NCBI RefSeq assembly: GCF_018860585.1
Contig: NZ_JAHKPR010000069.1
Span: 1 to 59,915, forward strand
Direction: 5' to 3'
Origin: Colwellia sp. E2M01
Lineage (GTDB): Bacteria > Pseudomonadota > Gammaproteobacteria > Enterobacterales > Alteromonadaceae
Length of the DNA: 59,915 nt
In this document: in pieces, positions 8,698 to 17,335 of the stretch
Layout: each line of letters begins with the position of its first letter
Numbering within the stretch: position 1 is the first letter of the stretch
Translations under genes and position numbers: made by a program
Notes under the pieces: generated by a model
Database searches by the model: none
Told to the model about the DNA's origin: nothing
Seen by the model: only the letters and a program-made list of their open reading frames with translations

Positions 8698-9848
8698 TCA
8701 AAGAGTATCAGTCAGTCTATGTAGTAGCCTCATCTTCCATTAGTGCATTGGGTAAACAACAAGATTTACTCAACGATAATAAAACAAAGATAGAACTCGC
8801 CAATATTCCTACAGGTGAGCATCAAGCATTATATTATCCAATAAAAGATAACGTTTTAAACAAATCTTACGAAGTGATGATGAGCTTGCTCGCTGAACAA
8901 ATTGACAAGTTATTGAGTCAAGCTGAGCTTACTAAATCACAACAACAAAAAGTCATGTTGTTTATTGGCTCTACATCTTTAGATATAAGCTGTATTAAAC
9001 CTGATGATACAAAAGAAATTTGGCTATCTCAAACAGATAAAATAGGGAAAGCGCTGGTAGAATACTTTTCATTGAATGCCTTACATTTTACTTTTAATAC
9101 TGCTTGTACAGCCGGGGCAAACGCGCTGCTCTACGCAACTAATTTTATTAAGCAAGGTAAAATTGATCATGCCATTGTTATAGGTTTTGAATTTTTTAAT
9201 CAACTTTCTCTTAATGGCTTTGATTCTCTAGATTTAATTACTAAAAATAGCGTGAAACCTTTTTCAACTACACGAGACGGTTTAATATTAGGCGAAGGTA
9301 TAGGTGCGATATTGCTGTCTAATGAGCCACCTATAAACCAGGTAAAGTCGCCTACTGAACAACCTGCTGAACATGGGTATTTAGAAATACTTGGCGGTTA
9401 CTCATCTTGTGATGATCACAGTTTAACTATCACTGAAGAAGAAGGAACTCATATCGTTGAAGTGATAGAAAAGTCATTACACAACGCGGGTGTGAAACAA
9501 GCGCAAATAGATTTAATTAAAGTACACGGCACTGCTTCTATTAAAAGTGATTTAGCTGAATATAATGCTTTAAGTAAACTATTTACCACGATGCCAAAGG
9601 CCTTGGCATTAAAATCATTAATCGGTCATACCTTAGGGGCTTGTGGTGTTATTGAGTTAGCTTTATTTGATCATTTTAGTCATCATCAATATTTACCTAA
9701 TATCCCCTATCAACAAAAAACCGATCTTTTAGTTCCATTCATAGACTCTTCTCATCAATTAACACAGTCCAATATTATGCTATTTAATCATTTTGGTTTT
9801 GGTGGAAACAACGCGGCTTTAATTATAAAAAAATGGGAATCAACATAA
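8694..9848 (+). CDS. Beta-ketoacyl-ACP synthase (5' module)
   Basis: A 384-residue FabF-fold ketosynthase that keeps the catalytic triad: C138 in NTACTAGAN, H278 in KVHGTAS and H312 in IGHTLGACG, plus the C-terminal FGFGGNN loop. It should therefore condense an acyl chain with malonyl-ACP. It starts with GTG inside the ACP stop. It is distinct from the two ketosynthases at 24166 and 25924. Its neighbours, a private ACP and a half-size KS-like protein, suggest a KS/chain-length-factor pair acting beside the main polyene synthase. Confidence 0.9.
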   Translation: MIKEYQSVYVVASSSISALGKQQDLLNDNKTKIELANIPTGEHQALYYPIKDNVLNKSYEVMMSLLAEQIDKLLSQAELTKSQQQKVMLFIGSTSLDISCIKPDDTKEIWLSQTDKIGKALVEYFSLNALHFTFNTACTAGANALLYATNFIKQGKIDHAIVIGFEFFNQLSLNGFDSLDLITKNSVKPFSTTRDGLILGEGIGAILLSNEPPINQVKSPTEQPAEHGYLEILGGYSSCDDHSLTITEEEGTHIVEVIEKSLHNAGVKQAQIDLIKVHGTASIKSDLAEYNALSKLFTTMPKALALKSLIGHTLGACGVIELALFDHFSHHQYLPNIPYQQKTDLLVPFIDSSHQLTQSNIMLFNHFGFGGNNAALIIKKWEST

Positions 9849-9849
9849 G

Positions 9850-10470
9850 ATGAAGAAACTCATATTAAAAGCACATGAGAGCGTTCACTTTGCCGGTGAT
9901 TTATCAGATAAAGACATTAGGAATATCGTAAAAAATGAAACAGGTCTTTCCGTCAGACGTTTAGATCGCTTCACGCTAATCGCATTAAATGCTGTTGATC
10001 GTTTAATAAAGCGTAATGAAACCTCGAAACATTTAGCTTTATATAGTGCTGCAGAATATATGTCGATTGAATTGTTTCAATCCGTTATTTTCGCCTTAGA
10101 AAATAATGAAGCAATACGTCCTTATGATTTTATTGCTACCGTAGGTAATGCTGCTAACTTCTATATATCTAAAGAATATAAAATAAATGGCCCTAATGTT
10201 TTTATCGGCGCTAGTGAAAATATTTTATTAAAAACAGCTTTATTAGCCGAAACGGATATCGAGTTAGGTCATTGCCAACAAGCTGTTATAGTGATCTGGC
10301 AAATAAACAATAAAGAGCGCAGTTGCCATGCTTTATTAGTTGAGCAAATAGAGGATAATTCGAAAGAAATAACTAATGAATGGCATAGTACTTTAAATAG
10401 CTGTAATGATTTATTAGAATTAACCGCTGATACAAAGTTGCCTATGTTATTAAATTTAAATTATAACTAA
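9850..10470 (+). CDS. Half-size ketosynthase-like protein without catalytic cysteine
   Basis: The 206-residue protein resembles only the N-terminal half of a thiolase-fold ketosynthase. Where KS enzymes have the active-site cysteine (ACT in the preceding gene), this protein has GAS in NVFIGASENILL, so it cannot be a normal condensing enzyme. The following AETDIELGHCQQAVIVIW matches the usual strand-helix after the nucleophile. It begins two bases after the ketosynthase stop. A chain-length-factor or scaffold role for the 8694 enzyme is likely. The similarity was judged by eye and is the weakest enzyme call of the operon. Confidence 0.55.
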   Translation: MKKLILKAHESVHFAGDLSDKDIRNIVKNETGLSVRRLDRFTLIALNAVDRLIKRNETSKHLALYSAAEYMSIELFQSVIFALENNEAIRPYDFIATVGNAANFYISKEYKINGPNVFIGASENILLKTALLAETDIELGHCQQAVIVIWQINNKERSCHALLVEQIEDNSKEITNEWHSTLNSCNDLLELTADTKLPMLLNLNYN

Positions 10471-10477
10471 CAATACA

Positions 10478-11131
10478 ATGACGACCATTATTATCTCTGC
10501 TGATATTAATAGCCCTTGGTTTGTCGAACAACAAGCTTACTGGCTTGATCAACTAAATGATAAAGAGACTTTCCGATATAGTGCAATAAAAAGTCCTCGT
10601 AAAAAACAACAAATGTTATTAAGCCGTGCCTTAATAGCAAAAGCATTAACTAAATTTAATTGCAGACTCAATGGCAATTACGACATTATCAATTATGCTC
10701 ATTTAGTTTTGCCTCTATATAACCAAACCTTTTCAATATCAATCACTCATAGTGGCACTATGGCAGCAATTATCTTAAGTGATAAGCAAATAAAGTTAGG
10801 TATAGATATCGAACAAATAAAAAAACGTAATTTTACCGAATTAGCAGCGGAGTTTTGCACCGATAGCGAGTTGTTATCAGTTAATCAAAATAACAATATA
10901 GAAGCAGACTTTTATCAGTTATGGACAGCAAAAGAATCCTTAGCTAAGGCAAGTCATTACCCGTTACATACTTTATATCAATGTGATTGCTCTATAGTAC
11001 TGACAAATGATACAGGGGTAATACATTGGCAAAAAAACACTTTCTATTTTAAACTTTTTATTCTTCCTGGTTACAAAGGTACCGTTGTCCTAAATAGCCA
11101 AGAAAATATAGAAATAATCCCCTCCAACTAA
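10478..11131 (+). CDS. apeB: 4'-phosphopantetheinyl transferase (ApeB type)
   Basis: This 217-residue Sfp-type enzyme converts apo-ACPs to holo-ACPs with coenzyme A. The metal- and CoA-binding motifs are visible: GIDIE at 108-112 and WTAKES at 149-154. APE clusters carry their own transferase because their ACPs are poor substrates for the housekeeping one. It probably serves the three ACPs of this operon. It follows the preceding gene by 7 bases; a 166-bp gap with a promoter-like sequence comes after it. Confidence 0.9.
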   Translation: MTTIIISADINSPWFVEQQAYWLDQLNDKETFRYSAIKSPRKKQQMLLSRALIAKALTKFNCRLNGNYDIINYAHLVLPLYNQTFSISITHSGTMAAIILSDKQIKLGIDIEQIKKRNFTELAAEFCTDSELLSVNQNNNIEADFYQLWTAKESLAKASHYPLHTLYQCDCSIVLTNDTGVIHWQKNTFYFKLFILPGYKGTVVLNSQENIEIIPSN

Positions 11132-11203
11132 TTCCCTTTTTACAGATAACTATTTCACCTACAAATTTAAAACGTATAATGTAAGTTAATTAAATCTATT
11201 TAG

Positions 11204-11232
11204 TTGAATTGACTTGGGCGCTTAGGTAGAAT
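11204..11232 (+). promoter_or_regulatory. Putative sigma-70 promoter before apeC
   Basis: TTGAAT at 11204-11209 and TAGAAT at 11227-11232 are separated by 17 bases, in the only gap above 150 bp inside the operon. It would allow the core APE genes (apeC onward) to be expressed independently of the 5' module. No regulator site was recognised. Confidence 0.4.
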
Positions 11233-11297
11233 TCGCGTCTCTTATATGTGCAATTGATTCACTCGATATAATTCAAATACAGGACAGTAAAGTTACC

Positions 11298-12035
11298 ATG
11301 GAATTCCATATTGAAAAATTGTCCGCTTGGTGTGGAAATTTACACACAAGCCAACAGTGGCAACAATGGGCATTAGGTGAAATAACATATCAAGATGAAG
11401 ATGAATTACCTGCATTGAAACAAATTCCCGCAATGCAGCGTCGACGTTTAAGCCGTTTTGCTAAATTAACAATGCAATGCGTTCTAGATGTAACGACCGA
11501 AGCGTCTATTGATGAGAGTAACCATATCCCTTGTGTATTTTCTTCGCGACATGGTGATTTACATAAAACATCAAAATTAATTGAAGATGTAGCACAAAAG
11601 CAAGATTTATCGCCTACCCACTTTGGCTTGTCTGTTCATAATGCGGTCGCAGGTTTATATAGCATTTTTTCAAAAAACAAACAGCCAATGACCGCTACTT
11701 CAGCTGGTGAAGATACTTTTTTAATGGCGCTTGTTGACGGTTATGCTAAGTTAGAAAGCCAAAAGCTAGATAGAATATTAGTGGTTTATACTGATGAAAT
11801 AGTTCCTGAAAAATACACGCCTTATGTACCTGACACCGAAAAAACTATCTCTGTTGCTTTAATTTTAACGCGACAAAAAAGTCATCATAACGTAACCATA
11901 AACTTTACATCGCAACAAAATAAAAATATTGAAACTGAATTTCAGGCCTTATCTTTTTTATCTTTTCTTTATGGCAAAGAACAACATATTAATGTTAACT
12001 CCACTCGCTACCAGTGGAAATTAACTAAACTATGA
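11298..12035 (+). CDS. apeC: APE chain length factor, beta-ketoacyl synthase-like (ApeC)
   Basis: The 245-residue protein matches the N-terminal ketosynthase-like family (Pfam Ketoacyl-synt_2) of aryl polyene clusters. The nucleophile position reads TATSAGEDTF, with no cysteine, so it is a non-catalytic partner. As I recall from work on enterobacterial and Xenorhabdus APE systems, ApeC pairs with the ketosynthase ApeO and sets the number of extension cycles. It is the first gene after the internal promoter and abuts apeD with a 4-base overlap. Confidence 0.85.
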   Translation: MEFHIEKLSAWCGNLHTSQQWQQWALGEITYQDEDELPALKQIPAMQRRRLSRFAKLTMQCVLDVTTEASIDESNHIPCVFSSRHGDLHKTSKLIEDVAQKQDLSPTHFGLSVHNAVAGLYSIFSKNKQPMTATSAGEDTFLMALVDGYAKLESQKLDRILVVYTDEIVPEKYTPYVPDTEKTISVALILTRQKSHHNVTINFTSQQNKNIETEFQALSFLSFLYGKEQHINVNSTRYQWKLTKL

Positions 12036-12811
12036 TTAATCATTACTGGCGACTATTTGCTACAGGAACTGCTTTTTTCTTATTTAGTTTAGGTGGAGGT
12101 ATTCTTTCATTATTTGTTTTTCCTATCGTAAGATTATTATATCTAAGCAATGAAAATAAACGCCGCTCATGTGCACGTAAAATTGTTCATAAAACATTTA
12201 AAATGTTTATTGGCTATATGCAATTAGTCGGCATTATGAAAGTGGAATTTGAAAATGCTGAATTACTTAAAGCGAGCAAAGGCAATATTGTTATTGCAAA
12301 CCACCCTTCATTAATTGATGTTGTTGTACTCATATCCATTATTGAAAATGCTGACTGTGTTGTTAAAGCTGATTTATGGAAAAACCCATTTTTAAAAGGT
12401 GTTGTCAGAAATACTGGTTATATTAATAACGAATCTGATCCTGATAAATTCATGCAAGATTGCACAAACTCATTCAATGAAGGCAATAATTTAATCGTTT
12501 TTCCTGAAGGAACCAGAACCACTCCAGGTAAAGCTATGCAATTTAAACGCGGTGCTGCTAATATAGCGCTGCGTACTAAAACAAACATGACACCAATATT
12601 ATTATTTGTTACACCCTCAACGTTAAGTAAAGAATTAGCTTGGTATCAAGTACCAGAAAGACGCTTTACTTTTAAATTAGTGGTAAAACCAGAAATAGAC
12701 GTAGCAAAGTACTTATCCACAGATGTTGTTTCAAATTCGGTAAGAGAGCTTACCAGAGACTTACTTAAATATTATAATGAGGAACTCAACCTTTATGAAC
12801 GAGTTAATTAA
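12032..12811 (+). CDS. apeD: 1-acyl-glycerol-phosphate acyltransferase-like protein (ApeD)
   Basis: A 259-residue PlsC-family acyltransferase with one N-terminal membrane helix. The acyltransferase motifs are intact: NHPSLID (HxxxxD at 91-96) and FPEGTRT (157-163). In APE clusters this membrane enzyme is thought to help attach the polyene acyl chain to its lipid anchor. It overlaps apeC and runs into the ribosome-binding region of apeE. Confidence 0.87.
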   Translation: MINHYWRLFATGTAFFLFSLGGGILSLFVFPIVRLLYLSNENKRRSCARKIVHKTFKMFIGYMQLVGIMKVEFENAELLKASKGNIVIANHPSLIDVVVLISIIENADCVVKADLWKNPFLKGVVRNTGYINNESDPDKFMQDCTNSFNEGNNLIVFPEGTRTTPGKAMQFKRGAANIALRTKTNMTPILLFVTPSTLSKELAWYQVPERRFTFKLVVKPEIDVAKYLSTDVVSNSVRELTRDLLKYYNEELNLYERVN

Positions 12812-13049
12812 CGAAGTAAAACAATTAATTATTGAAACTTTAGAGTTAGAAGATATTGAACCTGCAGATATTGCCGACGACGAAGCATTATTTGTTGACG
12901 GCTTAGGGCTTGACTCAATTGACGCGTTAGAACTGGGCGTAGCAATAAAAAAAGCATATAATGTGAAAATTGATGGTGATTCAGCTGACAGTAAAAAACA
13001 TTTTTACTCAGTAACTTCATTGTGCCAATTTATAGCTGAAAATAGATAA
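12795..13049 (+). CDS. apeE: Acyl carrier protein ApeE
   Basis: An 84-residue ACP with the phosphopantetheine serine in LGLDSIDALELG (S41). The frame is open back to an ATG at 12777 inside apeD, but I prefer 12795: a GAGGA ribosome-binding sequence sits about 12 bases before it and the protein then begins MNELINEVKQ, the usual ACP helix I. It is one of two adjacent ACPs, as in characterised APE clusters. Confidence 0.92.
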   Translation: MNELINEVKQLIIETLELEDIEPADIADDEALFVDGLGLDSIDALELGVAIKKAYNVKIDGDSADSKKHFYSVTSLCQFIAENR

Positions 13050-13066
13050 CTAGGGTTATATTTTAC

Positions 13067-13315
13067 ATGAAAGATAGAAACGATATTTACAAAATGGTAA
13101 ATGACATTTTGGTAACTATGTTTGAAATTGATGAAGACGATATTTCAATGGATGCACACTTATATGAAGATATGGATCTTGATAGTATCGATGCTGTAGA
13201 TTTAGTCGTAAAGTTACGCGAAATTACAGGCAAAAAAATAGATCCTGAAGACTTTAAACAGGTAAGAACAGTAAAAGACGTCGTAGACGCCGTTGAAAAA
13301 ATAACGAACACATAA
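13067..13315 (+). CDS. apeF: Acyl carrier protein ApeF
   Basis: An 82-residue acidic ACP with the attachment serine S40 in DMDLDSIDAVDLV. It lies 17 bases after apeE and 2 bases before the membrane protein gene. In APE biosynthesis one ACP is thought to carry the growing polyene and the other the aryl starter, but the sequence does not say which is which. Confidence 0.92.
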   Translation: MKDRNDIYKMVNDILVTMFEIDEDDISMDAHLYEDMDLDSIDAVDLVVKLREITGKKIDPEDFKQVRTVKDVVDAVEKITNT

Positions 13316-13317
13316 TA

Positions 13318-13878
13318 GTGATTAAAAATGTAGCGCTAGGACTGGTTTTTATTTTATACCCATTTATTATTTTTTTTGGGTTGAAATGGATAGAACCATC
13401 AGTACTTGCGCTAATTTTAGTTAGTTTAACATTACTCAGAATTTATGTTTCAAAAAATAAGAAAGCTATACCATTAGTTAAAGTAGTCGGTATTAATGCT
13501 GTTTTACTGCTTAGCTTAAATATATTTGTTAATTCAACAATCTTACTTAAGTTATACCCAGTCATCATTAACTTTAGTTTTTTAAGTGTTTTTATATATT
13601 CTATTTTCAACCCTCCTGCAGTTATAACGCTTATTGCCAGTAGCCAAGAAAAACTCACTGAAAATGCTGTTCATTACACTAGAAAAGTAACTTTAGTTTG
13701 GTGTGTTTTTTTTATGGTAAACGGACTGATTGCATTATGGACAGTATTTCAAAGTGATGAATATTGGACTGTGTACAATGGCATTATCTCTTATATTTTA
13801 ATGGGGTTGCTATTTACGTGCGAATGGTTAGTTAGACGAAATTTCAAGAAAAATGATCAATCAAATTACATTACCTAA
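13318..13878 (+). CDS. apeG: APE cluster membrane protein (ApeG, COG4648-like)
   Basis: The 186-residue protein is highly hydrophobic with about five transmembrane helices and no catalytic motif that I recognise. Its place between the ACP pair and the AMP ligase matches the integral membrane protein always found there in APE clusters. The start is GTG at 13318, two bases after apeF, and its end overlaps apeH by 26 bases. Function is unknown; it may dock the soluble synthase to the membrane. Confidence 0.8.
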   Translation: MIKNVALGLVFILYPFIIFFGLKWIEPSVLALILVSLTLLRIYVSKNKKAIPLVKVVGINAVLLLSLNIFVNSTILLKLYPVIINFSFLSVFIYSIFNPPAVITLIASSQEKLTENAVHYTRKVTLVWCVFFMVNGLIALWTVFQSDEYWTVYNGIISYILMGLLFTCEWLVRRNFKKNDQSNYIT

Positions 13879-15196
13879 TTCAAAGACCTTTTTTGTTGAG
13901 CAAAACACCAGCTTTGCTCAATGGCTAAGTTCAGTAAATTTCCATCGAAATCGCTTTATTAATACCTCAGGTAATACTTGGTTATTATACAGTGACGATG
14001 CTTATCAGTTTTCAGTATTGTTTTTTAGCTTATTAGCCGCTAATAAAACAATAATCCTTCCTCAAAACGGTACCACCAATCAATTACAATTATGTATGCA
14101 ATCTGCTGATGGCTTTGCTGGTACTGCAGATATAAATGCTACTAACATTGTTGAATTTTGCACTCAAGGAAGTTTGCCTGTAACAGCCCCCTTAACAATA
14201 AACCCTAGCACCGACATTACCCTGTATACTTCAGGTTCAACCGGTGAAGCAAAAGCAATAAATAAAACGTTCCAACATTTATTAACCGAAGTTACCCAAC
14301 TGGAAAACTGTTTTGGTGCTAAATTAGGTAATTCAACCATACTTTCCACGGTATCTCATCAACATATTTATGGGCTTTTAGTAAAGTTAATTTGGCCCAT
14401 TTGGTTTGGTCGTGATGTTATTTTACAACCTTATGAATATCCAGAGCACTTATGCCATGATTTAGCTAAATATCAGTTAAATAAAATCGCCTTGGTGAGC
14501 AGCCCCGCACATTACCATCGATTAGTTAAAGATAACGTGTATTGCGATATTGCTGAAAATATCTGTGCTTTATTTTCTTCTGGCGGACCATTAAGTGAAG
14601 AGGCAAGCAAACAGCTCACGACTCAATTAAAACAAAGTCCTATTGAAATTTATGGCAGCACAGAAACAGGTGGTATTGCATGGCGACAAAGGTCACCAAT
14701 AAACAGTAACCATTGGCAGCCGTTTAGCGACATTGAACTGTCGACACAGGAAGATACCCAGTGCTTAATGTTAAAGTCTCCTTATTTTGATCATGATGGT
14801 TGGTATACTACAGATGATCAGATAAAAATTGATATTGATGGTAGCTTCGAATTATTAGGCCGCGTTGATCGTATTATTAAAATAGAAGAAAAGAGAGTTT
14901 CTCTTGACCACGTACAGCAATGTTTAAAAGCTCTCGACTTTATCGACGATGCCCTTTGTTTAACACAATTAAATAAACGTGGTTTACAAATAGTCGCCGC
15001 TATCGTGTTAACAGAAGAAGCAAAAGCTGAATTACTTAATAGTAGAAACCTCGTCTTTAACCGTAAAATAAAAGCGCAGTTAACACACTCATTAGAAGTA
15101 GTAGCAATACCAAAAAAATTTCGTTATTTGCCCTCTTTACCTTATAATTCGTCTGGAAAATTAAATAAATTAGCGATGGAGAAGCTTTTTGAATAA
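13853..15196 (+). CDS. apeH: Aryl/acyl-ACP ligase, AMP-forming (ApeH)
   Basis: This 447-residue adenylate-forming enzyme activates an aryl acid with ATP and loads it on an ACP. The P-loop-like LYTSGSTGEAKAINK (about residue 124), IEIYGSTETGG (about 266), YTTDDQ and the C-terminal lysine region YNSSGKLNK are visible. It is shorter than full CoA ligases, as ApeH proteins are. The likely substrate is the cinnamate or coumarate made by the ammonia-lyase at 17336. It overlaps apeG and apeI at its ends. Confidence 0.88.
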   Translation: MINQITLPNSKTFFVEQNTSFAQWLSSVNFHRNRFINTSGNTWLLYSDDAYQFSVLFFSLLAANKTIILPQNGTTNQLQLCMQSADGFAGTADINATNIVEFCTQGSLPVTAPLTINPSTDITLYTSGSTGEAKAINKTFQHLLTEVTQLENCFGAKLGNSTILSTVSHQHIYGLLVKLIWPIWFGRDVILQPYEYPEHLCHDLAKYQLNKIALVSSPAHYHRLVKDNVYCDIAENICALFSSGGPLSEEASKQLTTQLKQSPIEIYGSTETGGIAWRQRSPINSNHWQPFSDIELSTQEDTQCLMLKSPYFDHDGWYTTDDQIKIDIDGSFELLGRVDRIIKIEEKRVSLDHVQQCLKALDFIDDALCLTQLNKRGLQIVAAIVLTEEAKAELLNSRNLVFNRKIKAQLTHSLEVVAIPKKFRYLPSLPYNSSGKLNKLAMEKLFE

Positions 15197-15539
15197 CGAC
15201 GCTACACTACCTGAAGTAAATTATATTGAAAAAAATGAAGACACGGTAACTTTATCGTTAACCATTTCTGAAGATATTAAGTATTTCACAGGTCACTTTC
15301 CTGATGCACCACTTTTAGCCGGTGTAGTACAGGTTCACTGGGTTTTATACTACATTAATCAACACTTTAATATGCAAGTAAGTGATTATAAAACGATTGA
15401 CGCACTTAAATTCCAAGTTATTATTGCTCCTAATAGTCAGGTAAACCTTTGCCTTAAAAAAATCACTGATAGTAAGTTTAGCTTTAGCTATAATTCAGAC
15501 CATGGCAGCCATTCTTCTGGCAGAGTTGTTTATCAATAA
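15189..15539 (+). CDS. apeI: Hotdog-fold 3-hydroxyacyl-ACP dehydratase (ApeI)
   Basis: A 116-residue hotdog protein with the FabA/FabZ-like catalytic stretch GHFPDAPLLAGV (H36). It should remove water from the 3-hydroxyacyl-ACP intermediates to make the conjugated double bonds, together with ApeP. It starts with TTG at 15189 inside the end of apeH, preceded by GGAG, and its stop shares a base with the next ATG. Confidence 0.88.
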   Translation: MNNDATLPEVNYIEKNEDTVTLSLTISEDIKYFTGHFPDAPLLAGVVQVHWVLYYINQHFNMQVSDYKTIDALKFQVIIAPNSQVNLCLKKITDSKFSFSYNSDHGSHSSGRVVYQ

Positions 15540-16285
15540 TGAAATATTGTTTTGTTATCCCTTGTTATAATCATGATTTGGTTATTCGCGAAACGGTTTT
15601 AGCCTTAACACAGCACCCCTTTCCTATTATTATTGTTAATGATGGCAGCCAGGCATCAACCAAAAAAATACTAGAGCTTATTGAACAAGAGTTTGATCAA
15701 GTTCAATTAATTCATAGAGCGGAAAATGGTGGTAAAGGTGCTGCTATGCAAACGGGGCTCACAGCGGCTATAGATAACGGTATGACCCACGCTTTACAAA
15801 TAGATGCCGACGGACAACACGATTTAACTGACTTACAAGCTTTTTTGTTAGAAGCAAAGCAGCACCCTAAAGCATTAATCAGTGGTCAACCGGTTTATGA
15901 TGATACCATTTCTAAAGGTCGCTTCTATGGCCGTTATATCACCCATTTTTGGGTTGCACTTGAAACCTTATCTTTTAAAGTTATTGATACCATGTGCGGT
16001 TACCGTGTTTATCCTCTCGCTGAATATCAAAAGCTGATCAGTAGCCAGCGCTTAGGTATGCGCATGGATTTTGATATAGAGGTAATGGTTAAGCTGATCT
16101 GGCAAGGTGTCGAAGTACGTTTTGTTGATACTAAAGTGCATTACCCTGAGTTTGGTATATCACACTTTCATGCATTTAAAGACAATGTATTAATTACTAA
16201 AATGCACACTCGTTTATTTTTCGGCATGCTCTGGCATTCACCGAAAATTATATATCGAAAGTTATTTTCAAGAAGAAATAGATAA
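15539..16285 (+). CDS. Glycosyltransferase family 2 (ApeJ N-terminal part equivalent)
   Basis: The 248-residue GT-A fold protein begins CFVIPCYNHD, has IIIVNDGSQ and the metal-binding DxD in LQIDADGQHD, and is cytoplasmic apart from a possible membrane-associated C-terminus. It resembles dolichol-phosphate mannosyltransferase-like enzymes. In enterobacterial clusters I recall a fused glycosyltransferase-acyltransferase (ApeJ); here the two activities are on separate, adjacent genes. It likely adds a sugar to the pigment or its lipid anchor. It overlaps apeI by one base. Confidence 0.85.
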   Translation: MKYCFVIPCYNHDLVIRETVLALTQHPFPIIIVNDGSQASTKKILELIEQEFDQVQLIHRAENGGKGAAMQTGLTAAIDNGMTHALQIDADGQHDLTDLQAFLLEAKQHPKALISGQPVYDDTISKGRFYGRYITHFWVALETLSFKVIDTMCGYRVYPLAEYQKLISSQRLGMRMDFDIEVMVKLIWQGVEVRFVDTKVHYPEFGISHFHAFKDNVLITKMHTRLFFGMLWHSPKIIYRKLFSRRNR

Positions 16286-16290
16286 AATTT

Positions 16291-17232
16291 ATGAGCACTA
16301 AAGAAGACTTACATTGGTCTAAATTTAAAGAACGAGGTTCAATTCTCGGTATTGAAATACTCGTATTTATCCATAAATACCTCGGTAACTGGGTATTTAA
16401 AGTGATCCTTTTCCCGGTAATGATATATTTTTATCTTACAGGAAGTATTGCGCGCCAAAGTATTCATCATTATTTAGATAACCTTCATAAACAAAACAAT
16501 ATCACTCTTTCTAAAAGCCAGCGCTTTAAAGAAGGCTTTAAAGTCTTTTATAATTTTGGCTTAGCGATAGTTGATAAATTTGATGCTTGGTTAGGTAAAG
16601 TAAATATTGATGATATCGACATTGTTAATGACGGAGCTTATCAATCTCTCCTTAACGCTAATGGTGCGGTAATTTTTAGTGCGCATTTAGGTAATATGGA
16701 AGTTTGTCGTGCTATTTTCAGCTCGGGTGAGCATAAGCGCAAACTCAACGTCATTACCTACAATGAGCACACGCCTTCTTTTAATAACTTTCTCAAAAAA
16801 GTTAACAAAGATGCTGCAATAAACTTTATTCATATTAATAATTTTGGCCCTGCTGATTCAATTCAATTAAAACAAAAAATAGAAGACGGTGAAGCCATTG
16901 TCATTTTTGCAGACAGAACTTCAGTGAATAACCCTGACAGTGTTTATCAAGTACCCTTTTTGGGAGAAGATGCTCCTTTTGCCAAAGGGCCTTTTGCACT
17001 TGCGACTATTATGGAATGTCCGGTATTTTTAATGTTCTGCGTTAAAGAACAAGGTAGATTTAAAGCCTGTATTGAAGAATTTGCACAACCGCAAAAAGTA
17101 AAACGTAAAGAACGAACTGAATACTTTACTGGTCTTGCTGTAAGGTATGCTCAACGATTAGAATATTATTGTCAAAAGTCTCCATATCAATGGTTTAACT
17201 TTTTTAGTTTTTGGCATAACACCAAAAAATAA
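16291..17232 (+). CDS. LpxL/HtrB-like acyltransferase (ApeJ C-terminal part equivalent)
   Basis: This 313-residue membrane-anchored protein resembles lipid A biosynthesis lauroyl/myristoyl acyltransferases: hydrophobic N-terminal helix, an HxxxxE-type catalytic motif in FSAHLGNMEVCR, and the FADRTSVNNP stretch. It is probably a transferase that acylates the polyene-lipid conjugate at the inner membrane rather than lipid A itself. It follows the glycosyltransferase by 5 bases. A 103-bp gap separates it from the ammonia-lyase. Confidence 0.83.
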   Translation: MSTKEDLHWSKFKERGSILGIEILVFIHKYLGNWVFKVILFPVMIYFYLTGSIARQSIHHYLDNLHKQNNITLSKSQRFKEGFKVFYNFGLAIVDKFDAWLGKVNIDDIDIVNDGAYQSLLNANGAVIFSAHLGNMEVCRAIFSSGEHKRKLNVITYNEHTPSFNNFLKKVNKDAAINFIHINNFGPADSIQLKQKIEDGEAIVIFADRTSVNNPDSVYQVPFLGEDAPFAKGPFALATIMECPVFLMFCVKEQGRFKACIEEFAQPQKVKRKERTEYFTGLAVRYAQRLEYYCQKSPYQWFNFFSFWHNTKK

Positions 17233-17335
17233 TAACCAAATAATATCTAGAAATAGAACCTAATAAATAATAATCATTTTATTAAAATATATAATATTAG
17301 AATGTATAGTTAAAACAGCTTTGGAGAGAAGATAA

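Noticed and set aside
10478-11131. Housekeeping acpS
   Set aside because: The sequence is of the longer Sfp-type (217 residues), not the short AcpS trimer type, and lies inside the pigment operon.
12829-13020. Minus-strand frames over the ACP genes apeE and apeF
   Set aside because: The plus-strand ACPs have clear phosphopantetheine sites; the minus-strand frames are shadows.
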